From assembly GCF_008698235.1 (NCBI RefSeq), contig NZ_PEBH01000005.1:1-64000 (forward strand): a DNA stretch of 64,000 nt, read 5' to 3'. The translations under genes and the position numbers were made by a program. The notes beneath the pieces were generated by a model. That model searched no databases and was not told where the DNA came from. It saw only the letters and a program-made list of their open reading frames with translations. Origin of the DNA: Bifidobacterium rousetti. GTDB lineage: Bacteria > Actinomycetota > Actinomycetes > Actinomycetales > Bifidobacteriaceae. Below, one piece after another: positions 19,218 to 28,804 of the stretch (the stretch's first letter is position 1; the number at the start of each line of letters is the position of its first letter).

Positions 19218-19784
19218 ATGGGAAAAGTGAAGAAGCGGCTCAAGCCGCGACCTCCATCGCTGCGAAAACCGACGATGGACGATCTGCCGGCGCTGTTCGA
19301 CATCTTCTCCGACCCGCGCGTCTGGTGGAACCAGACCGGGTCCGCGCACGATGACATCGACGTCACCCGCGCGATGCTGGAACAGTGGATCGCCGACTGG
19401 GTCTACGACGCGCTCGGCATCTGGGTCGCGTGCACCCGCAACGGTGAGATCGTCGGCGCGGGAGGCGTGCGACGCTGCGGCAACGCCTGGCATCTGCGCT
19501 ATTGCGTCGCGCCGCGGCACTGGCACAAGGGATACGGCTCGTATCTGGCGGCCGCGGGCGCGACTGCCGCGACCTATTTTGACAAGGAGATGCCGGTGTT
19601 CCTGACCACGTTGCGCGACAATTTCACATCGTGCCTGATCGCCGACAAGCTTGATTTCATGCGGGTCCGCAACGATTTCGATTCGATTTCGGGGTCGTCC
19701 GCGCGCCGCATCTACGCGAACCGGCTGGTCAGCGCGGAGGTGATCAACGAGTACCTCAACGCGCGGTTGAAGCTGCTGGAGTAG
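19218..19784 (+). CDS. GNAT-family N-acetyltransferase
   Basis: The 188-residue protein has AGAAAGGATT upstream of ATG. RKPTMDDLPALFDIFSDPRV is the usual start of RimJ/RimL-type GNAT domains. The acetyl-CoA loop appears as VAPRHWHKGYGSYL, close to the Q/R-x-x-G-x-G/A consensus. It should transfer an acetyl group from acetyl-CoA to an amine, and the substrate is unknown. The gene stands alone between a gene desert and a strong terminator. Confidence 0.75.
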   Translation: MGKVKKRLKPRPPSLRKPTMDDLPALFDIFSDPRVWWNQTGSAHDDIDVTRAMLEQWIADWVYDALGIWVACTRNGEIVGAGGVRRCGNAWHLRYCVAPRHWHKGYGSYLAAAGATAATYFDKEMPVFLTTLRDNFTSCLIADKLDFMRVRNDFDSISGSSARRIYANRLVSAEVINEYLNARLKLLE

Positions 19785-19835
19785 TCGGGACTTGAGCCGA
19801 ACTAACAAACACCTGAACAGGAGGGAAGAGATGGC

Positions 19836-19897
19836 GAAGCCCCGCGGGGTGCCGAGCGGATTGGTATCGCTCGGTACGCCTCGCGGGGCTTCATTTT
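19836..19897. terminator. Strong two-way terminator
   Basis: GAAGCCCCGCGGGG pairs with CCTCGCGGGGCTTC around an inner GCCGAGCG/CGCTCGGT stem and is followed by ATTTTAT. It lies between the converging GNAT and HtrA genes. Confidence 0.8.
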
Positions 19898-20009
19898 ATG
19901 GCGTTATCGCCGTTATCGGCCGGGGGTAACCAGACCAGCCGGACCAACCGGACCAGCCGGACCAACCGGACCAGCCGGGGCCGGGTATTGGCCAGAGTCC
20001 GGCGCGGGA

Positions 20010-22079
20010 TCACCAGCCGAAGGGGAAGCCGAAGCTGTCGCTGCCACCGTCGCTGTTGCCGTCACTGCCGCTGCCGCCGTTGTTCTGGCTGTTGCCGCCG
20101 TTGCCGTTGCTGCCGCTGTTGCCGCTGCCGTTGCTCGACTCGGAGCGGTTGGAGCCGTTGACAGCCTCCTCCTGCTGGTCGAGCGTCACGTCGACGTCCA
20201 TCGTCTTGCCGTCGCGCACGATGGTGAGCGTCGCCTTGTCGCCGAGGGCGGCGGCGCGCACGTAGCCGAGCAGGGAGGCGTTACTGCTCACCGCGTTGCC
20301 GTTGAACGCGACGATCGTGTCGCCCTCCTTCAGACCCGCCTTCTCGGCCGGGGAGCCGGAGACGACCGCGGAGCCGGACGAGCCCTTGGTGATCTTCGCG
20401 CCGGCGCGGGTCACGCCGTCGGCCTCAACCGTGTCGGACGTGATCGTGATGCCGAGCGCGACGTGCTTGACCGAGCCGTTCTGGATGATCTCGTTGGCGA
20501 CGCGCTTGACGAGGTTCGACGGGATCGCGAAACCGATGCCGATCGATCCGGCGGAGCTGGACGAGGACGAGCTGGACGTGGAGGCGATCGACGAGTTGAT
20601 GCCGATCACCTGGCCGGCCGCGTTGAAGGTCGGGCCGCCGGAGTTGCCGGGGTTGATGGCCGCATCGATCTGCACGGCGTTGGTGACGATGTCGTTGTTC
20701 TCGTCATCCATCACGGTCACCGGGCGATTGAGCGCGGAGACGATGCCGGTGGTGGCGGTGTCGTCGTAGCCGAGCGGGTTGCCGACGGCCATGATGTTCT
20801 CGCCGACCGCGAGCTTGTCGGAATCGGCGAACGTGACGGCCTTGAGGTCGCTCGGCGGGTTGTCGAGCTTGATGACCGCCAGATCGGTGGTGGTGTCGGT
20901 GCCGACGACCTGCGCCGAATACATCTGGCCGTTGGAGAGGGTCACCTGGATCTGCTGCGCGCCGGAGATCACGTGGTTGTTGGTCACGATGTGACCGTCC
21001 TTGTCGAGGATCGCGCCGGAGCCCTTGGCAGTGCCGTTCGACAGCTGGGTCTGGATGGAGACCACGGAGCCGGAGACCTGCTTGGCGACGGCCTGCCAGT
21101 CGGGCGCCTCGCCGGACTTGGCGGTGGCCGTGCCGGAACCGGAGGTGCTGGAGTCGACGTTCGTCAGCGAGCTGGTGGTCGGCACGCGGACGGCGCCCGA
21201 GGTAATGGCGGCGTATCCGACGCCGAGGCACAGCGCGGCGGAGACGAGCGCGGCGACCACGCCGGTCAGGATCAGTCGGCCGGTGCCGGTGGAGGACTTG
21301 GCGCCGGGCTGGGAGCCTGGCTGCGGGCCGAACTGGCCGTTTTCGGGCTGGTTCGGCTGGCCGTTCTGGCCGTTCTGGCCGCCGAACGGGTTGAAGCCGC
21401 CGAACGGGCCACCGTTGTTGTTGCCGTTGCCGCCGTTGCCCGCGCCGCTGTTCGAGCCGTTGGCACCATTCGCACCATTCGGCGCGGCGAACGGGTTGCC
21501 GGAGGTGTTGGTGTTGGACGCGCCGGGGACACCGAACGGGTTGCCGCCGAAGCCGGCGTTCTGGCCGTACTGCGGCTGCTGGCCCGGCTGACCCGGCTGA
21601 CCGTTGTTCGCGAACGGGCCGGGCTGGCCGACGGGCTGGTTGCTCTGGCCGTTCTGAGCCGGGGTCGGCGTCGGGACCGGGCCGTAGGCACCGTATTCCG
21701 GCGCCGGACGGTACTGGCCGTACGCCGGCTGGGACTGGGTGGGCTGCTCGGACGAGGCCGAGGCCGAAGCAGTCGAAGCGACCGGCTTCGAGGAGACCAC
21801 AGTCTGTTCGCCCGCGGCGGAAGCGTAATCGGGCTTCACCTCGTCGGCGGAGGTCTGGGCGGTCGCGATCGGCACAGTGCGATCCGTGTGATCCGTGCGG
21901 TCCGTGCCGTCACCGGCACCTGCGGCGACCGGGGAGATCGTCTCGGTGGGCTGCTCGCCCGCGTTGCCTGCGGTTCCCGCGTTCGTCGGGGACGGGATGT
22001 GCTGCGTTTCCTGCGCGTCGTGCTGCGGCTGCGCGTTCTGGCCACCCTGCGGGGCCCAGTTGTTCTGCTCATCAGCCAT
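20010..22079 (-). CDS. Membrane-anchored HtrA/DegP-type serine protease with PDZ domain
   Basis: The 689-residue protein starts at 22079 with AAGGAG about 9 bases upstream; the frame is open further but without a ribosome site. Residues 1-265 are a cytosolic, disordered Gln/Pro/Gly/Asn-rich tail. One membrane helix follows at about 269-293 (LILTGVVAALVSAALCLGVG). The trypsin-like domain carries H369 (IVTNNHV), D399 (TTTDLAVI) and S480 (NPGNSGGP). A PDZ domain lies at about 550-650 and a Ser/Gly/Asn-rich tail closes it. It should degrade or refold misfolded envelope proteins outside the membrane. The very long cytosolic tail is notable. A nested palindrome ends 155 bases upstream. Confidence 0.92.
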   Translation of the reverse strand: MADEQNNWAPQGGQNAQPQHDAQETQHIPSPTNAGTAGNAGEQPTETISPVAAGAGDGTDRTDHTDRTVPIATAQTSADEVKPDYASAAGEQTVVSSKPVASTASASASSEQPTQSQPAYGQYRPAPEYGAYGPVPTPTPAQNGQSNQPVGQPGPFANNGQPGQPGQQPQYGQNAGFGGNPFGVPGASNTNTSGNPFAAPNGANGANGSNSGAGNGGNGNNNGGPFGGFNPFGGQNGQNGQPNQPENGQFGPQPGSQPGAKSSTGTGRLILTGVVAALVSAALCLGVGYAAITSGAVRVPTTSSLTNVDSSTSGSGTATAKSGEAPDWQAVAKQVSGSVVSIQTQLSNGTAKGSGAILDKDGHIVTNNHVISGAQQIQVTLSNGQMYSAQVVGTDTTTDLAVIKLDNPPSDLKAVTFADSDKLAVGENIMAVGNPLGYDDTATTGIVSALNRPVTVMDDENNDIVTNAVQIDAAINPGNSGGPTFNAAGQVIGINSSIASTSSSSSSSSAGSIGIGFAIPSNLVKRVANEIIQNGSVKHVALGITITSDTVEADGVTRAGAKITKGSSGSAVVSGSPAEKAGLKEGDTIVAFNGNAVSSNASLLGYVRAAALGDKATLTIVRDGKTMDVDVTLDQQEEAVNGSNRSESSNGSGNSGSNGNGGNSQNNGGSGSDGNSDGGSDSFGFPFGW

Positions 22080-22233
22080 AATCGTTTGCTCCTTCATATG
22101 ACCGGCGGATCGGGTTTCTCTACAGCAATCGCATCGCCGGTTCGTATTGCTACCTAAGAGTAAAAGCGCCGCCTCTGGAAGTTTCCTGAACGTTAGTTGG
22201 AAGTGATGAGTGAGTTTTCTTCCGACTTTCCGC

Positions 22234-22440
22234 ATATCTGCGTTACGAGGGGTACTTTTCCGTTGTTCCGGACCTCTATCTTGCTTACGAGGGGTACCCA
22301 CGCCGGATATACAGCGTCCAAAACGCCCTAACCGCAACGAGGTAAAGCCATTTTGGGCCTCTGATACTTCACCTCGGTACCCCTCACAAGCGAGATAGAG
22401 CTCCGCAAATACGGAAAAGTACCCCTCATAAGAGAGATAT
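22234..22440. repeat. Nested palindromic element, copy 2 (A-A-A'-A')
   Basis: Same architecture and motif as the element at 18108. The outer arms are 22234-22262 and 22412-22440; the inner arms are about 22271-22299 and 22376-22400. The conserved centre includes GATACTTCAC just before the right inner arm in both copies. Many differences between copies fall in stem positions. It lies between the htrA start and the tadA end and fills most of the 22080-22464 gap. Confidence 0.75.
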
Positions 22441-22464
22441 GCTCCGACAGCACCGCTCGAATGA

Positions 22465-22983
22465 TCAGATCGGCTCTACCGCACGCGGATCCGCTGGCCC
22501 CGACTCCGCGCTACCCCGCCGCCCGGCGAAGAAGGATGACAGGATGCGCGCGCACTCCCCCTCGCGGATGCCGCCGATCACCTCGGGGGTGTGGCCGATA
22601 TGCGGGTCGCGCGGAATGTCCCACACCGATCCGCAAGCGCCGAGCTTGGCGTCCCACGCGCCGAACACGATGCGCCCGATGTGCGTCTGCAGGCACGCGC
22701 CGGCGCACATCGGGCACGGTTCCAGTGTGACGACCAGCGTGTAGTCGGCAAGATTCCAGTCTCCCCCGCGGGCCTCGGCGGCCGCGCGCATCGCGATGAC
22801 CTCGGCGTGGGCCAGCGGGTCGCCGCCGGCTTCGCGCGTGTTGTATCCCCGGCCGATGATTGCTCCGGATGCATCGAGCACCAGCGCGCCGACCGGCACA
22901 TCGCCGGCCCCGGCCGCGAGCGCGGCCAGCGCGAGGGCCTCGCCCATCACATCGTTCAGTTCATCGAGCAGCATGGAACTCAT
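22465..22983 (-). CDS. tadA: tRNA adenosine(34) deaminase
   Basis: The 172-residue protein shows the cytidine/deoxycytidylate deaminase zinc site as HAEVIAM and PCPMCAGAC, with the catalytic Glu in HAE. TGAGRI-type substrate residues and the length fit TadA, which makes inosine at position 34 of tRNA-Arg(ACG). The start at 22983 has no ribosome site, but TAGACT ends 8 bases before the ATG, suggesting a leaderless mRNA. A GTG at 23028 would add 15 residues without any supporting signal. Confidence 0.88.
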   Translation of the reverse strand: MSSMLLDELNDVMGEALALAALAAGAGDVPVGALVLDASGAIIGRGYNTREAGGDPLAHAEVIAMRAAAEARGGDWNLADYTLVVTLEPCPMCAGACLQTHIGRIVFGAWDAKLGACGSVWDIPRDPHIGHTPEVIGGIREGECARILSSFFAGRRGSAESGPADPRAVEPI

Positions 22984-22997
22984 GAGCCCCAAGTCTA
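22981..22997 (-). promoter_or_regulatory. Leaderless promoter of tadA
   Basis: On the minus strand, TAGACT (22997-22992) is followed by 8 bases and then ATG (22983). It closely matches the promoter at 26228, and no ribosome site is present. Confidence 0.45.
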
Positions 22998-23032
22998 CGG
23001 GCCATTCCCTCCCCTCCCGCTCCGCCACACGC

Positions 23033-23062
23033 TTAACGTTTTCCTAACGCCTTTTCTATAAT
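23033..23062 (+). promoter_or_regulatory. Promoter of the CPA1 antiporter gene
   Basis: TTAACG (23033-23038) and a perfect TATAAT (23057-23062) are 18 bases apart. The leader to the start at 23243 is about 170 bases, long enough for control elements, but I recognise none. Confidence 0.6.
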
Positions 23063-23242
23063 CTGTGCAGCGCTTCCCTGCGCCGGCGAGCGCGCGAGCG
23101 CGGGGTGCACAAGCGAGAGGGAGAGCCGCGCGAGGAACGACGCGAAACATCGCGAATCGATGCGGAACGGCACACAAACGGCGCAAAACGGCGCACAAAC
23201 GTCAAGAAGCAGTCAAGAGGCGGTCGAGGAACGTAGGGGATT

Positions 23243-25333
23243 ATGGGTGTTGTCCAACTGATACTGTGCATTATCGCGGCCGTCGTGCTGTCCTCGTTCC
23301 TGAGCCGCTTCATTCCGAAGGTCTCGACCCCGCTCGTGCAGATCGCGCTTGGCGCGGTCGCCTCGCAATTGCCGTTCTTCCCCAACGTGCAGCTCAACCC
23401 TGAGCTGTTCATGGTGCTGTTCATCGCCCCGCTGCTGTATCTCGAGGCGCATGAAATCGACAAGTCGGCGCTGCTGAAATCGTTGAAACTGAGCCTGTCT
23501 CTGGCGATCGGACTCGCGATCGCGACGATGGTGGCGGTCGGTTTCGTCCTGCACGCGCTCTGGCCGCTGATCCCGCTGGCGGCGGCCCTCGCCCTGGGTG
23601 CGGCGCTTGGCCCGACCGACGCGGTCGCGGTCTCCTCGCTCGGCAAGGAGGCGTCGCTGACGCTGCGTCAACGCGGCGTCTTGAAGGGAGAATCGCTGTT
23701 CAACGACGCTTCCGGCATCGTCGGCTTCCAGTTCGCGATCGCCGCCGCGGTGACCGGCGAGTTCGCGGTGGGCGAGGCCACGGTCCGCTTCGTCCTGTCG
23801 TTCATCGGCGGCGCGCTGTTCGGCCTCGTGGTGGGGCTCGCCGCGAACTGGCTGTTCGAGTCGATCCGTTCCCTCGGCTGGGAGACGACGACCACGCGCA
23901 TCCTGATGGAGCTGTTCCTGCCGTTCCTCCTCTATCTGGGCGCGGAGGAGGTGCACGTCTCCGGCATCCTGTCGGTGGTCGCGGCGGGCCTGCTGGTGCG
24001 CTTCGACCGCACCGGCGTCGGCCCGAACGTGGCGCGTACGAACATCGTGGCGTCCAGCGTGTGGGGCGTGCTGTCGTTCACGCTCAACGGCACGGTGTTC
24101 ATCCTGCTGGGGATGCTGCTGCCCGGCGCGATGCGCACGAGCTGGTCCGACCCGTGGGTGAGCAACCGGATGCTCGTCACGGCGATTCTGCTGGTCACGG
24201 CCGTGTCGGTCGGATTGCGATTCCTCTGGATCGTGGCGATGCTGTGCATCGCGCGCGACGTGAACACCGGACTGCGCCGCCCGATGACCGCCGAGCGTTG
24301 GCGATCGGCCGCGGTGATGACGTTCGGCGGCCCGAAGGGCACGATCACCCTGTCGCTGATGTTCACGATCCCCTACGCGCTGTCCGGCGGCACGGCGTTC
24401 CCGATGCGCGACGAACTGATTTTCATCGCCTCGGGCGTGATCATCCTGACGCTGCTGCTCGCGAACTTCCTGCTGCCGTTGCTCGCGCCGTATCGCGCGA
24501 AGGATGATGACGGGGAGTTGACGGAGATCACGATCGAGGTGCTGCGACGCACGGTCGAGGAGCTGACGGGGCGTATCACGCCGGAGAACCGTCGCGCGGT
24601 GCTTATGGTGATCGACTCGTACACGAAGCGGATCAGCCGTCTGAAGCATCGCATCGGCGCGCTCGATCCGGCCGGATACAGTCGCCTGCAGATCCAGGCG
24701 CTCAACTGGGAGAAGGAGTTCGTGCACGACCGGCTGCGCGGCGCGAAGGCGCATCCCGATCCGGACAAGGCCGTGCAGGAGCTCAACGTCGAGGCGTGCG
24801 AGCGCATGCTCGACCAGATCATGAACGCGCTGCGTCACACGAACGAGGGGCCTCAGATCGGCAGGGGGCGGATCGGCTGGCAACTCGGCTGGCAGATCGG
24901 CGGACGCATGCGCGGGCTGCGGCATCGGACGATGAACCTCGTCAAACGCACGATCAACCGCATCCGCCGCACCGCGCCACTGGTGAGCGAGGATCAGATC
25001 TTCGCGCGCACGCGCCGGCTGCAGGTGGAGGCGATCGAGCATGTGATCGCGATGCTCGAGGACGAGATGAGCCGCGACCGGTACAACACCGAGTTCTGCT
25101 CGGCGCTGATCCTCGACTACCGTCGCGCGGAGGCGTCGCTGAGGTCCCGGCCGAACGTGGAGGGTTCGGCCGCCGCGGTCGGCAAGGCCGAGGAGGTCAA
25201 GCGCGACAGCTACGGCATCGAGCTCGGCATCGTGCAGGACATGCTCGAGGCCGGCGACATCTCCCGCTCCCAGGCCAGGGCGCTGAGACGGAACGTCTAT
25301 GTCATGCAGGTCGATGCCGATTCCGGCATCTGA
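23243..25333 (+). CDS. Monovalent cation/proton antiporter, CPA1 (NhaP-like)
   Basis: The 696-residue protein has about 12 membrane segments in residues 1-430. ALGAALGPTDAVAVSSLGKEA and FNDASGIVGFQFAIA are the family's ion-binding signatures (the paired Asp of CPA1 exchangers). The 260-residue C-terminal cytosolic domain is rich in charged helices and probably regulates the pore. It should export Na+ or K+ in exchange for protons. AGGGG lies about 6 bases before the start. It converges with the TauE-type exporter. Confidence 0.85.
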   Translation: MGVVQLILCIIAAVVLSSFLSRFIPKVSTPLVQIALGAVASQLPFFPNVQLNPELFMVLFIAPLLYLEAHEIDKSALLKSLKLSLSLAIGLAIATMVAVGFVLHALWPLIPLAAALALGAALGPTDAVAVSSLGKEASLTLRQRGVLKGESLFNDASGIVGFQFAIAAAVTGEFAVGEATVRFVLSFIGGALFGLVVGLAANWLFESIRSLGWETTTTRILMELFLPFLLYLGAEEVHVSGILSVVAAGLLVRFDRTGVGPNVARTNIVASSVWGVLSFTLNGTVFILLGMLLPGAMRTSWSDPWVSNRMLVTAILLVTAVSVGLRFLWIVAMLCIARDVNTGLRRPMTAERWRSAAVMTFGGPKGTITLSLMFTIPYALSGGTAFPMRDELIFIASGVIILTLLLANFLLPLLAPYRAKDDDGELTEITIEVLRRTVEELTGRITPENRRAVLMVIDSYTKRISRLKHRIGALDPAGYSRLQIQALNWEKEFVHDRLRGAKAHPDPDKAVQELNVEACERMLDQIMNALRHTNEGPQIGRGRIGWQLGWQIGGRMRGLRHRTMNLVKRTINRIRRTAPLVSEDQIFARTRRLQVEAIEHVIAMLEDEMSRDRYNTEFCSALILDYRRAEASLRSRPNVEGSAAAVGKAEEVKRDSYGIELGIVQDMLEAGDISRSQARALRRNVYVMQVDADSGI

Positions 25334-25370
25334 TCTGCATCATCTGCCCCGCGGCCCGTTGGCCGTTCTT

Positions 25371-25420
25371 CTCTCCCCCAGTCAGCTTCGCTGACAGCCC
25401 CCTCATCAGAGGGGGCCGAG
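25371..25420 (+). repeat. REP-like two-hairpin element, copy 4
   Basis: Full-length copy (CTCTCCCCCAGTCAGC, then GCTGACAG, then CCCCCTCATCAGAGGGGG). It occupies the 94-base gap between converging genes, immediately past the antiporter stop. Confidence 0.8.
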
Positions 25421-25427
25421 GATAGGA

Positions 25428-26228
25428 CTAACGCCGCGTCGCTTTGATGGCGACGAAGAGGGAACGCACGAGGAGGACCGACAGGTAGACGGTGAACAGG
25501 ATCGCGCCGGTGCGCGGCGTGACCGCGCCGGCGATCCATGTGCCGAGCGGCGCGGTGATCGCGGCGACGACGCCGATGATCACCGCCGCTTTGACATGCA
25601 CCATGTGGCGTCGCACGTTGGCGACGGACGTGGTGATCGAATTGGGGAACATCGCCAGCAGCGACGTGCCGCGCGCGATCAGGTCGCTCGCGCCGAAGAT
25701 GATCGACAGCGCGGGCACGCAGATCGCCCCGCCGCCGATGCCGAGCAGCCCGGCGAGCACGCCCGCGATCACGCCGAACGCGATCAGCCCGACCACCATG
25801 ATCGGGTGCATTTCGATATGCGAGTCGCGCGACGGGTTCGACATGGCCTGGTTCGCGATCACGAACACGAGGAACGCGACGAACGCCCACCTCAAAGCGA
25901 TTTCGGGCAGTTTCGAAAGCAGCCACGAGCCGATCTGCCCGCCGACGAACATGCCGGCGAACACGAGCGCGGCCGCGATCCAGTCGACGTCGCCCTCGAC
26001 GGCGTAGGAGATGACGCCGGAGATGGCGGTGGGCACGATCGCCATCATCGAGGTGGCGGCCGCGTGGCGCTGGGTCAGTCCCAGCCACACCAGCGCGGGC
26101 ACGATGATCGTGCCGCCGCCGATGCCGAACATGCCGGACAGGATGCCGACGAACACGCCCACGACGGCCATGATCGTCAGGCCGCGCGGGGATTCGTCCA
26201 GATGGTTCTCATCGATCGCTGCGTTCAC
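25428..26228 (-). CDS. TauE/SafE-family anion exporter
   Basis: The 266-residue protein has about eight hydrophobic segments in two related halves. Each half starts with the family motif (GMFGIGGGTIIVPAL and GLLGIGGGAICVPAL), the internal repeat of TauE/SafE permeases. These export sulfite, sulfoacetate or related anions. The GTG at 26228 (VNAAIDENHL) is chosen because TAGACT lies 7 bases upstream. The frame is open much further back through the esterase region, but that part is the antisense shadow of another gene. Confidence 0.82.
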   Translation of the reverse strand: MNAAIDENHLDESPRGLTIMAVVGVFVGILSGMFGIGGGTIIVPALVWLGLTQRHAAATSMMAIVPTAISGVISYAVEGDVDWIAAALVFAGMFVGGQIGSWLLSKLPEIALRWAFVAFLVFVIANQAMSNPSRDSHIEMHPIMVVGLIAFGVIAGVLAGLLGIGGGAICVPALSIIFGASDLIARGTSLLAMFPNSITTSVANVRRHMVHVKAAVIIGVVAAITAPLGTWIAGAVTPRTGAILFTVYLSVLLVRSLFVAIKATRR

Positions 26229-26241
26229 GGGGCCCAGTCTA
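26226..26241 (-). promoter_or_regulatory. Leaderless promoter of the TauE-type gene
   Basis: TAGACT (26241-26236), 7 bases, GTG (26228). A run of ten C at 26351-26360 lies upstream. Confidence 0.45.
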
Positions 26242-26398
26242 GGTCCGTCGAGCGCAAGTGGGTCGTTTGGCTTCCATTTGTTGCGATCCCCTGCGACGCC
26301 AACACCACCGTCGCCGCCCATACCGCTCGCGCCCACTCGCGCCACTCGCGCCCCCCCCCCGCGCACCCGCGCGTTCGCGCGCTCGCATCGCGGAATCG

Positions 26399-27079
26399 CT
26401 ACAGGATTCCCGACGTGATGTCGTGGTCGAGCAGCCACTGGCGCAGGTCGGTCAGCTCCTCGAGGCTCACGTTGTGATCGAGCCCGTGATAGCTCTTCGT
26501 CGTCAGCCACGTGTGCTCGCCCAGCCACGCCTGCGCGGCGAACAGCTCGTACTTCGGCAGGACATCGTCGTTCTTGCCGTACGTGTAGAACACCGGCACG
26601 TTGTAGTTCTCGAGGATGCCGTCGGCCGGCGCGGTGCCCCTGACGCTGCCCGGCGCGAGATACCCGGACAGCGAGACGACCGCCCGATACCGCTTCGGGT
26701 TGACGCGCAGCAGGTGCACGGCGAGCAGTCCGCCCTGCGAGAAGCCGAGAGGCACGATCTCGCGCTCGTCGGGCAGGTTGTTCGTCACCCACCGGTCGAT
26801 CGACACCGCGAGATCGTAGGCCGCGCGGTCGAGGTCCTCCCCCACCGGGACGCGCTCGCCGAACCACGCGTACGCGCCGGGCGAGAACGCGTCGCCGCCG
26901 GCCAGTCGCACCGGTCCGCGCAACGATGCGTAATCGTTGTACGGCGCGATCTGGCGCATGAGATCGGCCATCTCCATCTCGTTCGACCCCCAGCCGTGCA
27001 GGCAGAGGAACATCGGATGCGTGGGATGCGTCGCTCCCCCGCCACGCGAGTACTGTGCCTCGGTCAGGTCAATGATCAT
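26399..27079 (-). CDS. Alpha/beta-hydrolase esterase, phospholipase/carboxylesterase family
   Basis: The 226-residue protein has GAGGAAG 3 bases upstream. It fits the small cytosolic esterase family. The oxyanion-side motif FLCLHGWGSNE is near the start, the nucleophile elbow is GFSQGG, the acid is in GKNDDVLP and the catalytic His in GLDHNV. It should hydrolyse carboxylic esters or thioesters; the true substrate is unknown. The gene is the leftward neighbour of the low-complexity membrane protein gene, with a 198-base gap. Confidence 0.85.
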   Translation of the reverse strand: MIIDLTEAQYSRGGGATHPTHPMFLCLHGWGSNEMEMADLMRQIAPYNDYASLRGPVRLAGGDAFSPGAYAWFGERVPVGEDLDRAAYDLAVSIDRWVTNNLPDEREIVPLGFSQGGLLAVHLLRVNPKRYRAVVSLSGYLAPGSVRGTAPADGILENYNVPVFYTYGKNDDVLPKYELFAAQAWLGEHTWLTTKSYHGLDHNVSLEELTDLRQWLLDHDITSGIL

Positions 27080-27277
27080 GTCTTCCTCGCCTCTTCGCTT
27101 TCATCGTGAGTCCGGTCCGCGGCCGCGGTCCGCCTCGTCGCCGGACGCCTCCGTCGCGTTCCATTGTGCATCATCCGCGCGTGGGAGCGACGCCGTTCGC
27201 GTGGTGCGTCGTGACGAATCGCTGTGACTCTCGACACGAAATCGTCGCCGCATCGTTATCGCATCATCACTGCACCG

Positions 27278-28537
27278 TCACTGCGCGGTGTCGCCTGCGC
27301 CTGACGCCGCCTCGCCCGACCCCGCGACTGCGGTGAGCGTGCCGCCCCAATCCTGTTCCAGCGTCGTCATCTTGTCGGCCGGGCCGAACGCGATCCACTG
27401 GTTGCCGGAGAGCAGCCGCCAATCGCCCTGCGCGTTCGGGTCATCGGCGTTCTGCGTGAGGAGTTCGGAGAGCTTCGACTGCACCACGTTGTCGTACAGT
27501 CGCAGCGTCGTGTTCGAGTCGAACGTGACGTACGCGACGCGCGTCGAGGCGCACAGCGACGCCGTTTCGACGCCCGGGTACGCGTGCACGTCGATGCCGG
27601 TCCAGCCGGCCTCGCACGCGCCGGTCGCGCGCTCGACGTCGTAGCGCATGCCCTCCGCGCTGGAGATCGGCGCCTCGTCGCGGACGTTCGGTTTGAACAG
27701 TCCGTCGGGGAACAGCACACCGCACACCACGCCGAACGCGAGCAGCAGCCCCGCGATGAGCAGGGTGACGATGCCGCCCGACCCGACGCGATGGCGGCGG
27801 CTGTTGCGCGGCAGGTTCGTCTTCGCGACGATCACCGCGACGAACGAGACCGCGATGAAGATAGCGCAGGTCAGGGCGATGTAGCGGCCCGGCACCTTGC
27901 CGTCCGGGTCGACGATCGCGGGCGCGGACTCGTGCGCGGCGGAGGCGGCGCCGAACGCGATGGCGACCAGTCCCGCGAGCAGGGCGACGATCGCGGCGAT
28001 CCGGCTGCGGCGGGCCGGTTCGGACGCGAACCCGGCGCGGTAGGTCGTGGTGCGGCCGGAGGAGAGGCGGGGTTGCGCGGCCGGGGACGGGGGCTGTCCG
28101 GTCGGGATCGCGGCTTGCACGGCCGGGGCCGAAGCCGGTCCGGTCGGAGCCTGGCCGGTCGTAGCATGGGCCACGGCTTGCACGGCTGGAGCCGAAGCCT
28201 GGCCGGTCGTAGCCGGTCCGGTCGAAGCCTGGCCCGACACGGGATGGCCGGCGTTCCGGTCGGTTTCCGGCTGGCCGGTCTGACCTGTCGCGCCCTGACC
28301 AACGTCCCAGTCGGGCTGACCTGACTGAACAGGCCATTCCGATTGTCCGGACTGGCCGGACTGACCCGGATGACCGGACTGATTGAGATGACCTAGCTGA
28401 TGGTTGGCCCGCCCGGTCTGACCGGCATGCGGGCGACGTCTGCGAGCGCCGTCATCGCCGTCGTATTCGTTGAATGCCCCACTGTTGCCGTTCGTCCCAT
28501 CGCCTTGCGCGAAGAAGTCGTATTCGTCGTCGGCCAT
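27278..28537 (-). CDS. Membrane protein with long Gln/Gly/Pro-rich cytosolic tail
   Basis: The 419-residue protein has AAGGGGAA upstream of the start. Residues 1-170 are disordered and repetitive, with short units such as GHPGQSGQSGQS and TTGQAPTGPASAP. Three membrane helices follow: IAAIVALLAGLVAIAFGAAS, YIALTCAIFIAVSFVAVIV and IVTLLIAGLLLAFGVVCGVL. The C-terminal 120 residues would lie outside the cell and contain two cysteines (GACEAG, SLCAST). I do not recognise the family. The tail composition resembles those of HtrA and the 30687 protein in this window, hinting at a shared cytosolic partner or state. Confidence 0.7.
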   Translation of the reverse strand: MADDEYDFFAQGDGTNGNSGAFNEYDGDDGARRRRPHAGQTGRANHQLGHLNQSGHPGQSGQSGQSEWPVQSGQPDWDVGQGATGQTGQPETDRNAGHPVSGQASTGPATTGQASAPAVQAVAHATTGQAPTGPASAPAVQAAIPTGQPPSPAAQPRLSSGRTTTYRAGFASEPARRSRIAAIVALLAGLVAIAFGAASAAHESAPAIVDPDGKVPGRYIALTCAIFIAVSFVAVIVAKTNLPRNSRRHRVGSGGIVTLLIAGLLLAFGVVCGVLFPDGLFKPNVRDEAPISSAEGMRYDVERATGACEAGWTGIDVHAYPGVETASLCASTRVAYVTFDSNTTLRLYDNVVQSKLSELLTQNADDPNAQGDWRLLSGNQWIAFGPADKMTTLEQDWGGTLTAVAGSGEAASGAGDTAQ

Positions 28538-28804
28538 GACCGTTCCCCTTCATCAGGCTCCGGCGTTGTGTGCCTTCGCCTTCACGTCCGTACCCGTACC
28601 GCTTGCGTTCCACGCGATGCCGCGGTCGCGGCTTGCGTTGCGGATCCCGGAGCCGCCAACATCACCGGCCCCGTTGTGCCCGTACTTGCTTTTAGTCTAC
28701 CGCCGAGAATGCGGCCGTCCGTCGGTCTCAGGGATGAATCAGGGGCCCATGTCGTCCTTCGGACGACAACTCGCCGGCAGGGGCCTCTACCGCTCCGCGC
28801 ACCG

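Noticed and set aside
19831..19929. Small frame starting ATGGCGAAGCCCCGC after GGAGGGAAG
   Set aside because: The frame is made of the terminator hairpin itself; the ribosome-site match is probably chance.
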